A stretch of 64,000 nt of DNA from Pseudoruegeria sp. HB172150 (GCF_013184805.1 NZ_JAATNG010000001.1:2294001-2358000), one strand, 5' to 3'; shown: positions 1-9,415, counted from the first letter of the stretch. The notes: a model not told the origin generated them from the letters alone. Numbers and translations are program-made.

Positions 1-439
1 GCGGGATCTCGACACTGGTGGTGGATGTCGCCCCGGCCGAAATCGTATGGTCGAACTCCAGCACCCGCAGCGCCGATGCAGCCCGGTTGACAGAAACCGC
101 AACTCCGCCTTCGACCCATCCCGAACCGTCATGCAAGGCGCTCGCGTGCCGATCCACGACCCAGCCGCGCCATCCCGTGCGCGGCTGCACGTAAACCCAG
201 CCGCCATTCGACCAGATCGCAACCTCTCCCGCATGCCCCGCCCAGTCGCCAGTCGCACTCGACGGCACGCCGTAGCTCTCGCCATCCTCCGCCGAACCCG
301 GCGGCGTGCTGGTATCCATCGACTGCAACGTCAGATACGTCAGCCCGTCCAGCCGAACCAGAGCCTCGTTTACCGTCACATGTTTCTGCGCCTGCGCCGG
401 CTGCAGCAGCGGCAGCGCCAGTTGCAAGGTCTCATCCAT
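1..439 (-). CDS. DUF2793 domain protein downstream of the gene transfer agent cluster, C-terminus outside window
   Basis: The reading frame starts with ATG at 439 (MDETLQLALPLLQPAQAQKH) and runs off the left edge after about 146 codons. It overlaps the end of g15 by 8 bp, so it is translationally coupled to the gene transfer agent operon. The N-terminus (LQPAQAQKHVTVNEAL followed by a LDGL..L.L...D segment) is the DUF2793 signature, a family often encoded next to GTA or prophage tail genes in Rhodobacteraceae. A tail-fibre or adhesin-like role is an inference from position; the family has no defined activity that I know of. No signal peptide or membrane segment is visible in the part present. 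Confidence 0.75.
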   Translation of the reverse strand, partial: MDETLQLALPLLQPAQAQKHVTVNEALVRLDGLTYLTLQSMDTSTPPGSAEDGESYGVPSSATGDWAGHAGEVAIWSNGGWVYVQPRTGWRGWVVDRHASALHDGSGWVEGGVAVSVNRAASALRVLEFDHTISAGATSTTSVEIP

Positions 440-3400
440 CGATCACGATCCTCCTGAAAGGCCCGGGCCCGAACCGGGCCGACACCTGCGCCACATCCAA
501 CTGGTAACTGCCGCTCACACCATCCGCCGACCTGGCGGCAGCCGAATACGAATGGGACGGCGCCGAAACACTGACCTCGCGCACCACCGAACCCCCTTCG
601 ATGACCCGCACAAGGTAGCTCTCGCTCTCCTCGCCCAGCGGCACCTCCGTCGACTGCCAGCTGTCGCCATCCACCCGCGTCCGCCGCACCCAGCTCACGA
701 CATCATTCCCGGATCCGTCACGCACCCACCGCAAATGCACCGGCGCATAGGGCCGCAGCCCGATCCCGTCGAATGCCTCCACCACATGCGTGTAGGACGG
801 ATGGTCATACCCGCGCCGCGCCGGCCCGATGCGGTAATGCCGCGCCAGTCCTCGCTTCGACAGCGCCAGGTCGATCTGTTGCGCCGATCCGTTCAGCAGC
901 ACGTAAATGCTGCCCGCAGGCCAGCTCGCCGGCATGACCCCGTCGGTGCCCGCCTGCCCGCGCAACCGCGATGACAGCTCGTAGGTACGCTCATCCACCA
1001 ATTCGGCATCGGCGAACTGGAACACCTCCCAGTTCCCCGGCGTCCCGTCCCCGATCGCCGCCACGTTCGCGCCGTTCAGAACCTCCGCCAGGCTTGCCGA
1101 AGCCAGCACCCCCGATACCAGCTTCACTCGCAGCGCCGCCGAGCGGTCGAGCACACCCGGCTCTGCCGCCGCCATCACCGTCTCGGTCGTCCCGATCACC
1201 GCAGCCGAAGACAGCACCCGGTTCAGCTCGTATCCCTCGTCGGCCGAAGAGTCGTAGACCGCGACTGACCCCGGCCAGGGACGCGCCGCCGCCGCCACGT
1301 AGGGCGCATGCGGCACCTCATCCCCACGTAGGAGCGGCAGGTCCAGGAACAACGGATAAACCGGCACCGGAGCCACGTAAGGCCGCGCCCGCGGCCCCAG
1401 TTCCACCGCATCGGACGGTGTGTAGAGCTTCGGCTCCACCCGCACCGCCTCGATCATCTGAAACTCCGCCAGTTCGACCCGGTCGATGCGATAAGACGCG
1501 GCCTCCCCCGGCAGAGACACAACGTCGCCCGCACCCAAAGACATCTGCGACAGCGGCAGAGCGAAAGCTGCTGTATCCCGCGCAACCCGCGCCTCGGCAA
1601 GCCAGCGCTCAACGATCCCGCGCGCCTCCGTCCGAGTCAGAACCAGCGGCAGCTCGGACCCCGCCACGCTCTGCGTCGCCTCATCAGGATGCACCGCCTC
1701 TTCCGCCCGCGTTTCGTAATCCGCGCCTTCCTCGATGAACGACAATCGCAACCGCCCCGAGGTCTCCGCCCCCGGCGCCCGCACCAGCGCCAGATCGGTC
1801 TCTGCCTCGGGCGACACAGCCAGCCCTTCCGCAGCAACCGCCGCCACCGCCCGCCCGTCCCGGCAGCGGAAGATCAGCTTGCCTTCCCGCTCCAGCGCGT
1901 CGAACGCATAGGCCAGCATCAGAGGCTGCAACGCCGCCCGCCCGGTCTCGGCATCCCCGGCATAACCGCGCACCAGCCCGTAGAGCTTCTCGACGTCGTA
2001 ATCCGTGACCCCGGCGGCCAGACACACCTCCGCCACCAGCCCCGCCAGCGACCGCGCCGACGCCCGCCCGTTCAGCCAATGACCGCGCAGGTAATTCTCC
2101 CCGTCGCTCCACAATTCATCCCGCGCCGGGAAAGACGGGTAAGGCCGCGTGTCCCAGGCCCAGACATGCGCGCGCGACATGTCGACCATCCGCTGGCCGT
2201 AAACCGACGACACAGGATTGTTTGCCACAGACGCGTAATACGATGTCATCGCGCGCAGGTACTGCATTTGGACAAAGTCGTCCCGCCGGCCGCTCGAATG
2301 ATACGGCAAGGAGGATTCCGACGACTTCGGATCGAGGAACTTGTTCGGCTGATTGGTCCCGTACTCGACCGCGCCGCAGCCGTACTCGGTGAAGTAGATC
2401 GGTTTGCTCTCAGGCACCCAAACCGTAGGCGAGCCCTGCCGCACGCCCCCGATCCGCTCGTGATGCGCATTGGTCCACCAGTTGCGCAGATCCTTGTACC
2501 GGAACACCCACGGCTCGCCATGAGCCCCGTCGGTGATCGGCGTCCGCACCTGGTACTCCCGCGCCGCGCCGTCGGAATAGTACCAGTCGTACCCTTCCCC
2601 GCCTTCAATATTCCCTGTCAGGTAATCGAGGTTGTAGACTGATCCCCACCCAGCATCCGCATGCGCGTCCCCGTCGCGCCAGTCGGACAGTGGCATGTAA
2701 TTGTCGATCCCGACGAAATCGATATCGGCATCCGCCCACAGCGGATCGAGGTTGAAGTAAACATCACCCGACCCGTCCTGAGGATGATACCCGAAATACT
2801 CCGACCAGTCCGCCGCATAGCCGATCTTGCAACCGGCCCCCAGGATCGAGCGCACCTCACCAGCCAGCACACGCAGCGCCGCCACCGCCGGAAAGCCGCT
2901 CGCCCCCCGGATCTGCGTCAGCCCGCGCATCTCGGATCCGATGCAGAACGCATCCACCCCACCCGCAACCGCACAGAGGTTCGCGTAATGCAGGATGAAC
3001 CGCCGGAACGACCATTCCGCCGGACCCGAATAATCCACTCCATCGGCGGTCTGCGAGTAATCTCCCGTCGCCGCCGACCCGAAGAAGGCCGCCACCTGAG
3101 CGTCCGCCACCGCGCTCTGATCCGGGCTCCCCGGCTCCCCCGGCGCCACGGACAACGTGATCCGCCCCCGCCAGGGAAATTCAGGCTGATCCGCATCCCC
3201 GGTCCACGGATCGGTCAGCCCGTTCTCAGCCTGCTGCGTCATCAGGATGAACGGATAGAACACCACGTCCTGCCCCGCAGCCTTGCACGCCTGAATCGCC
3301 TCGATCACCGAGCGATCCGTCGGCGTTCCGCCATAAAGCGGCCGGTCCTCCGCGCCCTTCGGCACATCCGTGGCACCCGACCGGCCAAGCCCGGAGACCA

Positions 3401-4343
3401 CCCACGGCATCCCCGCCCCGTCCTGCAGCTTCTGCTCCACCTTTGGCTTGATCTCGCACGCCCCGCAGCGCAGATCGTCGCCGAACCACGACACCACAAG
3501 CGAGACCGAGCCGCAGTTCGGCAGTTCAGCCTTCAGCCCGTCCAGCGACACCAGCAGATCCGGCTTCCCGACCGGCGAATTCACATTTGCCGACCGGTTC
3601 TCGCCCGGACCGATCTCGAAATGCACCGGCGTCGTCGCGAGCGCGTATTCCCCGGTCCCCGGGATCAGCGCCACCGCCTTCACCGCACGCGACGGATCAT
3701 CCACCACCCCCGGCAACCCCGACGGCGCCGGACGGAACACCTCGAAACTGAATTGCGGCACACGGTTGCCGAACGGCCCCAGCTCCAGATCCTCGATCAC
3801 CACATAGGCGGTCCCGCGATACGCGGGCGCCATCCCGGCGCCCTCCACCGCCTCGATCTTCGGATCGGGCAGCTGATCCTCAGCCCCATGATAGACCCGC
3901 AGCGAGATCTCATCCGCGGCCAGCTCCCGCCCGTCCGCCCAGATCCGCCCCACGCCTGAGATCTCGCCACGACACAGCGCCACGGCGAGACTCACGCTGT
4001 AGGAATACTCCGTCACCTTCGGCTTCGGCGGCCCGCCCTTGCCGCCGCCAGAGGTCGTCGCCGTCTCCAGGAACTCCGTCGCCCAGATCACCTGCCCCGA
4101 CACGCGACCCCGGCCGTGCATCTGCGCCACCAGGGCGCCTTCACTCGCCCCGCTCAGCCGAAACCGGTCCACCTTGCCGTGCTCGACCGGATCCGACCCC
4201 TGCCCCAGCAGCTTCTGGTCGATCACCCGGCCAATCGTCGCGCCGATGGCGCGCCCGATCACGGCAGAGGACAGGCCCAGCACGCTGCCGCCAACGGCCT
4301 GTCCGGCCGCGAAGCCCACGGCCGACAGAACTATCGTCGCCAT
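432..4343 (-). CDS. GTA g15: host-specificity / baseplate hub protein
   Basis: A 1303-residue protein, the largest of the cluster and the size expected for RcGTA g15. The first 50 residues are Gly/Ala-rich and hydrophobic (GQAVGGSVLGLSSAVIGRAI), as in this family. The central part holds the GTA TIM-barrel-like domain, roughly residues 400-760, recognisable from FCIGSEMRGLTQIRG, KIGYAADWSEYFGYHP and DFVGIDNYMPLSDWRDG. The C-terminal third corresponds to baseplate/fibre-binding domains. In RcGTA this protein forms the tail tip (megatron) that contacts the recipient cell. The gene begins 3 bp after the g14 stop. The assignment rests on sequence pattern and exact synteny. Confidence 0.93.
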   Translation of the reverse strand: MATIVLSAVGFAAGQAVGGSVLGLSSAVIGRAIGATIGRVIDQKLLGQGSDPVEHGKVDRFRLSGASEGALVAQMHGRGRVSGQVIWATEFLETATTSGGGKGGPPKPKVTEYSYSVSLAVALCRGEISGVGRIWADGRELAADEISLRVYHGAEDQLPDPKIEAVEGAGMAPAYRGTAYVVIEDLELGPFGNRVPQFSFEVFRPAPSGLPGVVDDPSRAVKAVALIPGTGEYALATTPVHFEIGPGENRSANVNSPVGKPDLLVSLDGLKAELPNCGSVSLVVSWFGDDLRCGACEIKPKVEQKLQDGAGMPWVVSGLGRSGATDVPKGAEDRPLYGGTPTDRSVIEAIQACKAAGQDVVFYPFILMTQQAENGLTDPWTGDADQPEFPWRGRITLSVAPGEPGSPDQSAVADAQVAAFFGSAATGDYSQTADGVDYSGPAEWSFRRFILHYANLCAVAGGVDAFCIGSEMRGLTQIRGASGFPAVAALRVLAGEVRSILGAGCKIGYAADWSEYFGYHPQDGSGDVYFNLDPLWADADIDFVGIDNYMPLSDWRDGDAHADAGWGSVYNLDYLTGNIEGGEGYDWYYSDGAAREYQVRTPITDGAHGEPWVFRYKDLRNWWTNAHHERIGGVRQGSPTVWVPESKPIYFTEYGCGAVEYGTNQPNKFLDPKSSESSLPYHSSGRRDDFVQMQYLRAMTSYYASVANNPVSSVYGQRMVDMSRAHVWAWDTRPYPSFPARDELWSDGENYLRGHWLNGRASARSLAGLVAEVCLAAGVTDYDVEKLYGLVRGYAGDAETGRAALQPLMLAYAFDALEREGKLIFRCRDGRAVAAVAAEGLAVSPEAETDLALVRAPGAETSGRLRLSFIEEGADYETRAEEAVHPDEATQSVAGSELPLVLTRTEARGIVERWLAEARVARDTAAFALPLSQMSLGAGDVVSLPGEAASYRIDRVELAEFQMIEAVRVEPKLYTPSDAVELGPRARPYVAPVPVYPLFLDLPLLRGDEVPHAPYVAAAARPWPGSVAVYDSSADEGYELNRVLSSAAVIGTTETVMAAAEPGVLDRSAALRVKLVSGVLASASLAEVLNGANVAAIGDGTPGNWEVFQFADAELVDERTYELSSRLRGQAGTDGVMPASWPAGSIYVLLNGSAQQIDLALSKRGLARHYRIGPARRGYDHPSYTHVVEAFDGIGLRPYAPVHLRWVRDGSGNDVVSWVRRTRVDGDSWQSTEVPLGEESESYLVRVIEGGSVVREVSVSAPSHSYSAAARSADGVSGSYQLDVAQVSARFGPGPFRRIVIDG

Positions 4344-4346
4344 ACC

Positions 4347-4787
4347 CTAGCCCCTTTCCGGAAACCGAAACCGCGCCACGATCCGCCGCCGCCACGGCGC
4401 GGACAGCGGGCTTTCCATCACCGCATGCCCCGAATAGGCATGCACGAAGGTCGGCGCCGCCCCTACGTCTCCCTGAATTCCCAGGTGCTTGGCCACCCCG
4501 CCGTCCCGCATCCGGAAAAGCAGCACGTCGCCCGAGGCTTCCGCGCCTGGCGCCTCCGCCAGATGCCGCATAGCCGCCGCCCACAGCCGCTCCACCCTGC
4601 CCGCCTCGGACCAGTCCTGCGTATAGGCCGGCACCATCTCCGGCTCGGTCGCATACAGCACCCGCCAGACCCCGCGCACCAGCCCGAGGCAGTCCGCCCC
4701 GAACCCGCGCGCCGACGCCTGATGCACGTAGGGCGTCCCGATCCACCCACGCGCCTCCGCCAGCGCCGCCTCACCCACGCCGCTCAT
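4347..4787 (-). CDS. GTA g14: NlpC/P60 family cell-wall peptidase
   Basis: A 146-residue protein with the NlpC/P60 catalytic start GTPYVHQASARGFGADCLGLV, whose Cys (residue 33) is the expected nucleophile. A His within the HAYSGHAV segment is the likely partner. In RcGTA the orthologue sits in the tail tip and degrades recipient peptidoglycan during DNA delivery. The start codon overlaps the g13 stop as ATGA, which fixes the start. It is placed between g13 and g15 exactly as in the reference cluster. Confidence 0.92.
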   Translation of the reverse strand: MSGVGEAALAEARGWIGTPYVHQASARGFGADCLGLVRGVWRVLYATEPEMVPAYTQDWSEAGRVERLWAAAMRHLAEAPGAEASGDVLLFRMRDGGVAKHLGIQGDVGAAPTFVHAYSGHAVMESPLSAPWRRRIVARFRFPERG

Positions 4788-5671
4788 CGCTGCCGGCTCC
4801 CGCCGTCGCTGGGCCGCGCCGAACTCGGATAGGCCATCAGCCAGTCCTCACCCGGAATATGCGGAAACCCCCGGAAATTGACGAAGTTCGCGAACTTGTC
4901 CCGGCACGTCGCCGCCCGCTTGTCGCACCCGGCTTCGATCCGCACGGTGTCGCCAAGCGAAACCTCGGCCCCGAGACTCTCCCAGATCTCCACCATCCGG
5001 TCCGAGGTCCGCCGCCGGTCGTTCTTCACGACCGCCACCAGACCCTCCGCCGAGCCATCCAATACCGTGAACCGCCCCTTCTCGAACCACCGGTCCGCGA
5101 AGGTCCCCAGCGATGTGAAGGTGAACCGCTTCCGGTCCTCCACGCTCTCCACCGCCACCTCGGCAAAGAACCCGCTCGCCCCGGTGTCGAACCCGCACTC
5201 CGCATCCCCCAGCACCGCCGCGCAGGGCGTCTGGTACACCCGTCCCATCGGCTGGTTCAGCGCCTCCGCCAGCCCCCGCAGCTCCGCCTGAAACGCGCCA
5301 CCGCCCCGCTTCACCTCGCCGATGGACCCGCGGAACAATACGACCCGCTGCGCCACGTCCCGCCAGTTCACCAGCCAGGCAGTCACCTCGGCCCCATCGA
5401 ACCGCCCCGCCAGGATATCCGCCTCCGACAGCGAGGCATCGCTCAGCACACCCACCGCCTCGGTATTGTCGACCGCAAGCCCGGTGCCCGACTGGATCGC
5501 CGCCGCCGTCATCCCGCTGTCCGGCACAAAGGTCGTCCCGCCAAAGGCCAGCCCCTCGTCGTGATCCGTGAACCCGAACGACACGCCATCCCCGCGCACC
5601 ACCGACCAGCAGCGGCACACCGTCGTGACGCCGGTTTCCAGATGCGCCTTCAGATCTTCGGGAAACGCCAT
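4784..5671 (-). CDS. GTA g13: DUF2163 tail/baseplate protein
   Basis: A 295-residue protein (MAFPEDLKAHLETGVTTVCR...) matching the DUF2163 / phage BR0599-type family of GTA g13. In the RcGTA structure the orthologue builds part of the tail hub and carries an iron-sulphur cluster in the distal tail. Cysteines that could serve this are visible, for instance in QTPCAAVLGDAECGFD and in the C-terminal GCDKRAATCRDKF. It starts 1 bp into the g12 stop (TGATG) and overlaps g14 by 4 bp. The iron-sulphur role is known for the family; here only the cysteines are seen. Confidence 0.9.
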   Translation of the reverse strand: MAFPEDLKAHLETGVTTVCRCWSVVRGDGVSFGFTDHDEGLAFGGTTFVPDSGMTAAAIQSGTGLAVDNTEAVGVLSDASLSEADILAGRFDGAEVTAWLVNWRDVAQRVVLFRGSIGEVKRGGGAFQAELRGLAEALNQPMGRVYQTPCAAVLGDAECGFDTGASGFFAEVAVESVEDRKRFTFTSLGTFADRWFEKGRFTVLDGSAEGLVAVVKNDRRRTSDRMVEIWESLGAEVSLGDTVRIEAGCDKRAATCRDKFANFVNFRGFPHIPGEDWLMAYPSSARPSDGGSRQR

Positions 5672-6303
5672 CAGACCCGCACCTCGACGACCGGCACATC
5701 CGGCATCTCGCCCGCGTTGAACGAGGCAACCGATACCTGCACCCGGTCGGTATCGAACCGCACCGGCACGTCGAACTCGAACCCTGCCGTCACCACCGCA
5801 TCCAGCGCCGGCGCCGATACAAAGGTGATCACCCCCGTGGCGTCATTCACGGAATAATTGCCCGGCGCCGCCTGCAGCACGCCGTTCAGTCCAACCAGCA
5901 CCGTCCCCGCCACCGGCTTTTTCACCGGCCGCGCATAACTCTGCGCCCCCGAGGCATAGACCTTCTGAAGCTGGAACGCCGTGGTCACTCCGTCGCCGAC
6001 GCCGATCTCTTGATCCTCATACCCCGGTGCCGAGGAATGCGGGCAGGACTTGTAATCCGACCAGTCCTTCCACCGGAACCCGTAAAGCTGCCCCTGCCGT
6101 GCCTCGAAAAACGCGATCAGCGTCTCGACATCGTCCATCGAGCGCATCGCAACGCCCGCATCATAGCGCCGCCGCGCATGCGCCCAGGGCGTGTTGCGCT
6201 CCTCGAATCCGTTCGCCAGCGTCACGATCTCCGTGCGCCGCTCCGGCCCGCCGACAGAGCCGAAGCTCAGCGACGCCGGGAACCGTACCTCGTGAAACTG
6301 CAT
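5671..6303 (-). CDS. GTA g12: DUF2460 distal tail protein
   Basis: A 210-residue protein beginning MQFHEVRFPASLSFGSVGGP, the typical DUF2460 (TIGR02217) N-terminus. A longer in-frame extension upstream reads Arg/Ala-rich through g11 and is rejected. Family motifs seen are GPERRTEIVTLANGFEERN, ARRRYDAGVA and FRWKDWSDYKS. In RcGTA the orthologue is the distal tail protein linking the tail tube to the hub. It follows g11 by 10 bp and overlaps g13 by a single base. Confidence 0.92.
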   Translation of the reverse strand: MQFHEVRFPASLSFGSVGGPERRTEIVTLANGFEERNTPWAHARRRYDAGVAMRSMDDVETLIAFFEARQGQLYGFRWKDWSDYKSCPHSSAPGYEDQEIGVGDGVTTAFQLQKVYASGAQSYARPVKKPVAGTVLVGLNGVLQAAPGNYSVNDATGVITFVSAPALDAVVTAGFEFDVPVRFDTDRVQVSVASFNAGEMPDVPVVEVRV

Positions 6304-6313
6304 CGCGCCCTCC

Positions 6314-6967
6314 TCAGCGATTGCGCTGGCCGCGCGCCAGCACCCGGCCCATCTGCGCCGCGATCTGGGACTGGCTGCGCCGGAAGCTCTCGGCATCCGG
6401 CGTCTGGATGTTCATGACAACGCTGACGGGTCGCCCGCCCGCGTCGCTCCGCACACCCAGACGCCCGTCGGCTCCGCGCGCCAGCGGCAGGATCGCCTCC
6501 GGCCCCGCTTCGCCCATCAGCCCCATGCCGCCGCGCATCGGAAAAGACACCGGCCCCGACACCACGCCACCATTTGCGAACGGCACCACGCGCCCCTGGG
6601 TAAAGGCGCCGCCCTTCTCGAACAGCGACCCGCCCTGAACGATGCTCTCCACGCCCCGCGCCAGCATACCGCCGAAATGAGACGTCACCGGCCGGATCGC
6701 TGCGCTGTACGCGGCATCTACCATCGACTGCGCCACGCCCCGCAGCGCGTCCGACAGCTTCATGCCGTCAAAGATCAGGCCGTCGAACGCATTGCGCAGC
6801 CCACGGCTGATCCCGCCCGACAGCACCCGCACCTCGCGACCCGTATCGGCGATGGTCGATCCCATCGACCGCAATTCGCCGTCGAATGCCGCGGCCACCG
6901 CCGCCGCCCCTCCCAGAGACCGCTCCAGCGCGTCGATCTGGTCTTCCAGCGCGTCAATCTCGTCCAT
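6314..6967 (-). CDS. GTA g11: short tail tape-measure protein
   Basis: A 217-residue protein. The start is taken at MDEIDALEDQIDALERSL because it follows the g10.1 stop by overlap; an in-frame ATG six codons upstream is also possible. The N-terminus is a coiled coil. The C-terminal half has the tape-measure signature FEKGGAFTQGRVVPFANGGVV ... GEAGPEAILPLARG. It is much shorter than phage tape measures, in keeping with the short GTA tail. Tape-measure proteins set tail length and exit during DNA ejection. Confidence 0.9.
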   Translation of the reverse strand: MDEIDALEDQIDALERSLGGAAAVAAAFDGELRSMGSTIADTGREVRVLSGGISRGLRNAFDGLIFDGMKLSDALRGVAQSMVDAAYSAAIRPVTSHFGGMLARGVESIVQGGSLFEKGGAFTQGRVVPFANGGVVSGPVSFPMRGGMGLMGEAGPEAILPLARGADGRLGVRSDAGGRPVSVVMNIQTPDAESFRRSQSQIAAQMGRVLARGQRNR

Positions 6968-7160
6968 CCGTCCCTCCATTCGCATCCGGATAGGCCGCGG
7001 CCAGCTCCTCCAGCCGGTCCCGCGTCAGCGGCGCCGTCCCTTCACCACCGCCCAGAAGCAGCACCAGCTCCGCCGGGGTCAGCGCCCAGAACTCGCCCGG
7101 CCTCAACCCCAGCCCGCGCATCCCCGCGCGCATCAGCAGCGGCCAGTCGAAGCCGCTCAC
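6954..7160 (-). CDS. GTA g10.1 (rcc01693-type) tail assembly chaperone
   Basis: A 68-residue protein starting with GTG at 7160 (GTGA overlap with the g10 stop). The sequence FDWPLLMRAGMRGLGLRPGEFW followed by LTPAELVLLLGG is the conserved pattern of the small rcc01693-type protein between g10 and g11. Position and size suggest a tail assembly chaperone working with the tape measure, as the frameshift product does in lambda-like phages. The longer open frame covering this region is an artefact of the neighbouring gene. Confidence 0.85.
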   Translation of the reverse strand: MSGFDWPLLMRAGMRGLGLRPGEFWALTPAELVLLLGGGEGTAPLTRDRLEELAAAYPDANGGTDGRD

Positions 7161-7480
7161 TCCGCCCTCTCGGGCAGGGCAAACGCCCGCGCCAGCAGCT
7201 GCCCGGCGACCCGCGCCGCCTCCACCGGCCCGCCCTCGATCTCCGCGCTCAGCAGATCCGCAGCCGCCCCGCGCCACCCGCCGCCACGCAGCCCCGCGAC
7301 CACCAGCGCCAGCACGTCGCGCGTCGAAAACCGCCCCGCCTCGAACCGCTCGATCATCCCGACCAGCGTGTCCGCCAGCAGCGTCGCCTCCAGCTCCGCC
7401 AGCGCTCCCAGTGTCAGCTTCAGCACGTGACGCTTGCCATCGACGACCAGCGCCACCTCGCCCGCCCAAGGGTTCGCCAT
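7157..7480 (-). CDS. GTA g10: gene transfer agent family protein
   Basis: A 107-residue protein (MANPWAGEVALVVDGKRHVLKLTLGAL...) of the GTA-specific DUF3356/PF11836 family. The ATG at 7480 overlaps the g9 stop (TGATG); a GTG one codon earlier is an alternative. The LTLGALAELEATL...D segment is characteristic. It is believed to act as a tail assembly chaperone rather than a structural subunit; this is knowledge of the family, not seen here. It is coupled to g10.1 by a 4-bp overlap. Confidence 0.88.
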   Translation of the reverse strand: MANPWAGEVALVVDGKRHVLKLTLGALAELEATLLADTLVGMIERFEAGRFSTRDVLALVVAGLRGGGWRGAAADLLSAEIEGGPVEAARVAGQLLARAFALPERAE

Positions 7481-7893
7481 CACGCCGCCGTAAAGGTCAG
7501 CGCACCCGCCGAGGCGATCGACAGCTCGTACGTCGCCTCGCCGTTATGCGTCCCGGCATATTCGATCGAGGTCACCTGGAACGGCCCCTCGATGGTGCCG
7601 AAATCCGGGATGATCACCTGGAAATCCGGCATCTCGGCGTCAAAGAAGATCTGCCGCGCCCGCTCGTCCGTGGTCTCGTCGCGGAACACGCCCGAACCCG
7701 AGATCGCCGCCGATTTCACCCCCGCGCCCGCCAGCAGCTCGCGCCACCCGCCCGCGCTCTCCAGGCTGGTCGCATCGACGCTCTCGGCGTTGAAAGAGAT
7801 CCGCGTCGCCCGCAGCCCGGCAATGGTCGAGAACGACCCGCCCCCGGTCATGTCGAGCTTGATGAGAAGGTCCTTGCCGTTCTGGGCACCCAT
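7480..7893 (-). CDS. GTA g9: major tail tube protein
   Basis: A 137-residue protein of the TP901-1-like major tail family (MGAQNGKDLLIKLD...). The start is taken at the ATG preceded by GGAG about nine bases upstream, in preference to an in-frame GTG three codons earlier. Motifs include ATRISFNAESVDATS and GSGVFRDETTDERAR. In RcGTA this protein stacks as rings to form the tail tube. Confidence 0.92.
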   Translation of the reverse strand: MGAQNGKDLLIKLDMTGGGSFSTIAGLRATRISFNAESVDATSLESAGGWRELLAGAGVKSAAISGSGVFRDETTDERARQIFFDAEMPDFQVIIPDFGTIEGPFQVTSIEYAGTHNGEATYELSIASAGALTFTAA

Positions 7894-7919
7894 ATCCGTC
7901 ACTCCAACCGTTTGAAAAC

Positions 7920-8330
7920 TCAGTCGTCCTCGACACGCGCGCGGAAGGTCATGTCGATCTGCCGCTGCGCGCTCTTCGACACCCGCCGCGCCCGCGCCTT
8001 CAGGAAGCTCAGCGACACCAGCCGCCCGCGCGCCAGCGCCAGCCCGGCATCCACCAGCGCATCCGACACCGCCGCGGCAGCCGCCTTCGCCGCCTGAAAC
8101 CCGGTTTCGTCCGTCACCACGCTGACCGTGAAATCGTGGATCGCCGCGCCGCCGGTCCCGTCCGACCGGTCGCGCACATCCTCCGGCCCCAGCGTTACGT
8201 AAAGCCCCGGCACCGGCCCCTGCGGCGCCGAGTCGTAGATCGACGTACCCACCAGTGCCGCCAGCACCGCATCCGCCTCAAGCCGCTGAAACACCGCCTC
8301 CTGCAGCGCCGACCCCATGGCATATGTCAT
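7920..8330 (-). CDS. GTA g8: DUF3168 tail terminator-like protein
   Basis: A 136-residue protein (MTYAMGSALQEAVFQRLEADAVLAALV...) of the DUF3168 family. Family features are a start in xxxLQxAVFxRLxAD, the YVTLGPEDVRDRSD segment and the FxAKARRVSDxxQRxIDMTFRA-like end. In RcGTA it is the tail terminator joining tube and head. The start overlaps the g7 stop (ATGA) at 8327-8330. Confidence 0.9.
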   Translation of the reverse strand: MTYAMGSALQEAVFQRLEADAVLAALVGTSIYDSAPQGPVPGLYVTLGPEDVRDRSDGTGGAAIHDFTVSVVTDETGFQAAKAAAAAVSDALVDAGLALARGRLVSLSFLKARARRVSKSAQRQIDMTFRARVEDD

Positions 8331-8668
8331 GACGCCACCTCCTCTTCCCGCGCGAACACGGTCAGGTAGCGGGCGTCGTCATCCGCCTCGGTCACCGCCA
8401 GCACTGCGAACATCCGCGTCCCCTCGCGCAGCCGCTGCCCCGGCACGGGCCGCTGCGGCGAACTCACCGGCGCCGCCCGCACCGTGATCCTGTAAGGCAC
8501 CGTCGACACGGTCAGCCCCGCACTCTCCGCATCCCGGCCGGTCCCGGGCCTGATCGAAGCCCAGAGCGTGCCCAGCACACCCCACGTGGTCACATAGCCG
8601 CCCGCCTCGTCCCGCGTACGCAGCGGCCGCTCCAGCGTCAGCCGCCGGTTCAGCACCGGCCGCGTCAT
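8327..8668 (-). CDS. GTA g7: head-tail adaptor (stopper) protein
   Basis: A 113-residue protein, start MTRPVLNRRLTLERPLR, fixed by the ATGA overlap with g6. It belongs to the phage head-tail joining (PF05521) type: LERPLRTRDEAGGYVTTWGVLGTLWASIRP is the usual N-terminal beta module, and GTRMFAVLAVTEADD..YL the C-terminal one. It sits in the connector between g6 and the tail terminator g8. Confidence 0.9.
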   Translation of the reverse strand: MTRPVLNRRLTLERPLRTRDEAGGYVTTWGVLGTLWASIRPGTGRDAESAGLTVSTVPYRITVRAAPVSSPQRPVPGQRLREGTRMFAVLAVTEADDDARYLTVFAREEEVAS

Positions 8669-9267
8669 CGCGCACCGCCTTCCCCGAAGAGCCGGACCGT
8701 CCGGTACCGGTCGATCAGCAGGCTCACCCCGAACGGCACCGGCGCTTCCCCGGCCAGAACCGCCGACCGGTTCTCGTAGTAATGCGCCGCCAGCAGCAGC
8801 ACCGCTTGGCACAGGTCTGCCGGAATATCGTCCCAGGACGTGCCGAACCCTGCCGTGAACGTCACCTCTGCCGTCCCATGCGTCGGGATCAGCGGCAGAT
8901 GCAGCACCGTCGACACCAGCCGCGGCCGCTGGCTATCCATCTGCAGCCTGTATTTATCCGCCGCGATCACCGTCTCGGCCCCGTCCCGGTCGAACAGCCT
9001 GACCCCGCTGACCGCCGTCACCGGCGCCACCGGCAGCGCCTGCCGCGCCAGCTCCCGCCACCGGTCCAGCGTCCAGACGAAGACCCGCGAATACAGCACC
9101 TTGCCGGTGCGCGCCTCGATCGCCGCCAGGGCGGAACGCACATAGCCTTCAAGCACCGTGTCCTGCACCCCGTCATCGGAAAACCCGCTGCCCAGACGCA
9201 AATGGTCCTTGAATTCCGTCACCGGCAACGCCTCGGTCGCCACGGTGGTCTGTTCCACTAACATCAT
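8665..9267 (-). CDS. GTA g6: head-tail connector protein
   Basis: A 200-residue protein, start MMLVEQTTVATEALPV; a longer frame upstream enters the gap after the capsid gene and has no family pattern. Family cues are the N-terminal VTEFKDHLRLGSGFSDDG..D.VL and the C-terminal IPADLCQAVLLLAAHYYENRSA, typical of gp6/phiE125-type connector proteins. In RcGTA it binds the portal and starts the neck. The Met doublet at 9267/9264 leaves a one-codon start ambiguity. Confidence 0.9.
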   Translation of the reverse strand: MMLVEQTTVATEALPVTEFKDHLRLGSGFSDDGVQDTVLEGYVRSALAAIEARTGKVLYSRVFVWTLDRWRELARQALPVAPVTAVSGVRLFDRDGAETVIAADKYRLQMDSQRPRLVSTVLHLPLIPTHGTAEVTFTAGFGTSWDDIPADLCQAVLLLAAHYYENRSAVLAGEAPVPFGVSLLIDRYRTVRLFGEGGAR

Positions 9268-9415
9268 GGATTGTCTCCGAAATCGGGTCCCGCCCCGGTG
9301 GACGGTCGTTACCTCTCCCGCGCCGCACTCACATGGAGCGGACGCGCGCCACCGCACCGCTCGGACAGAGGGAAACAGCTAGACAGCACGGCTTCCCGGC
9401 GCGCGCCCGCACGCC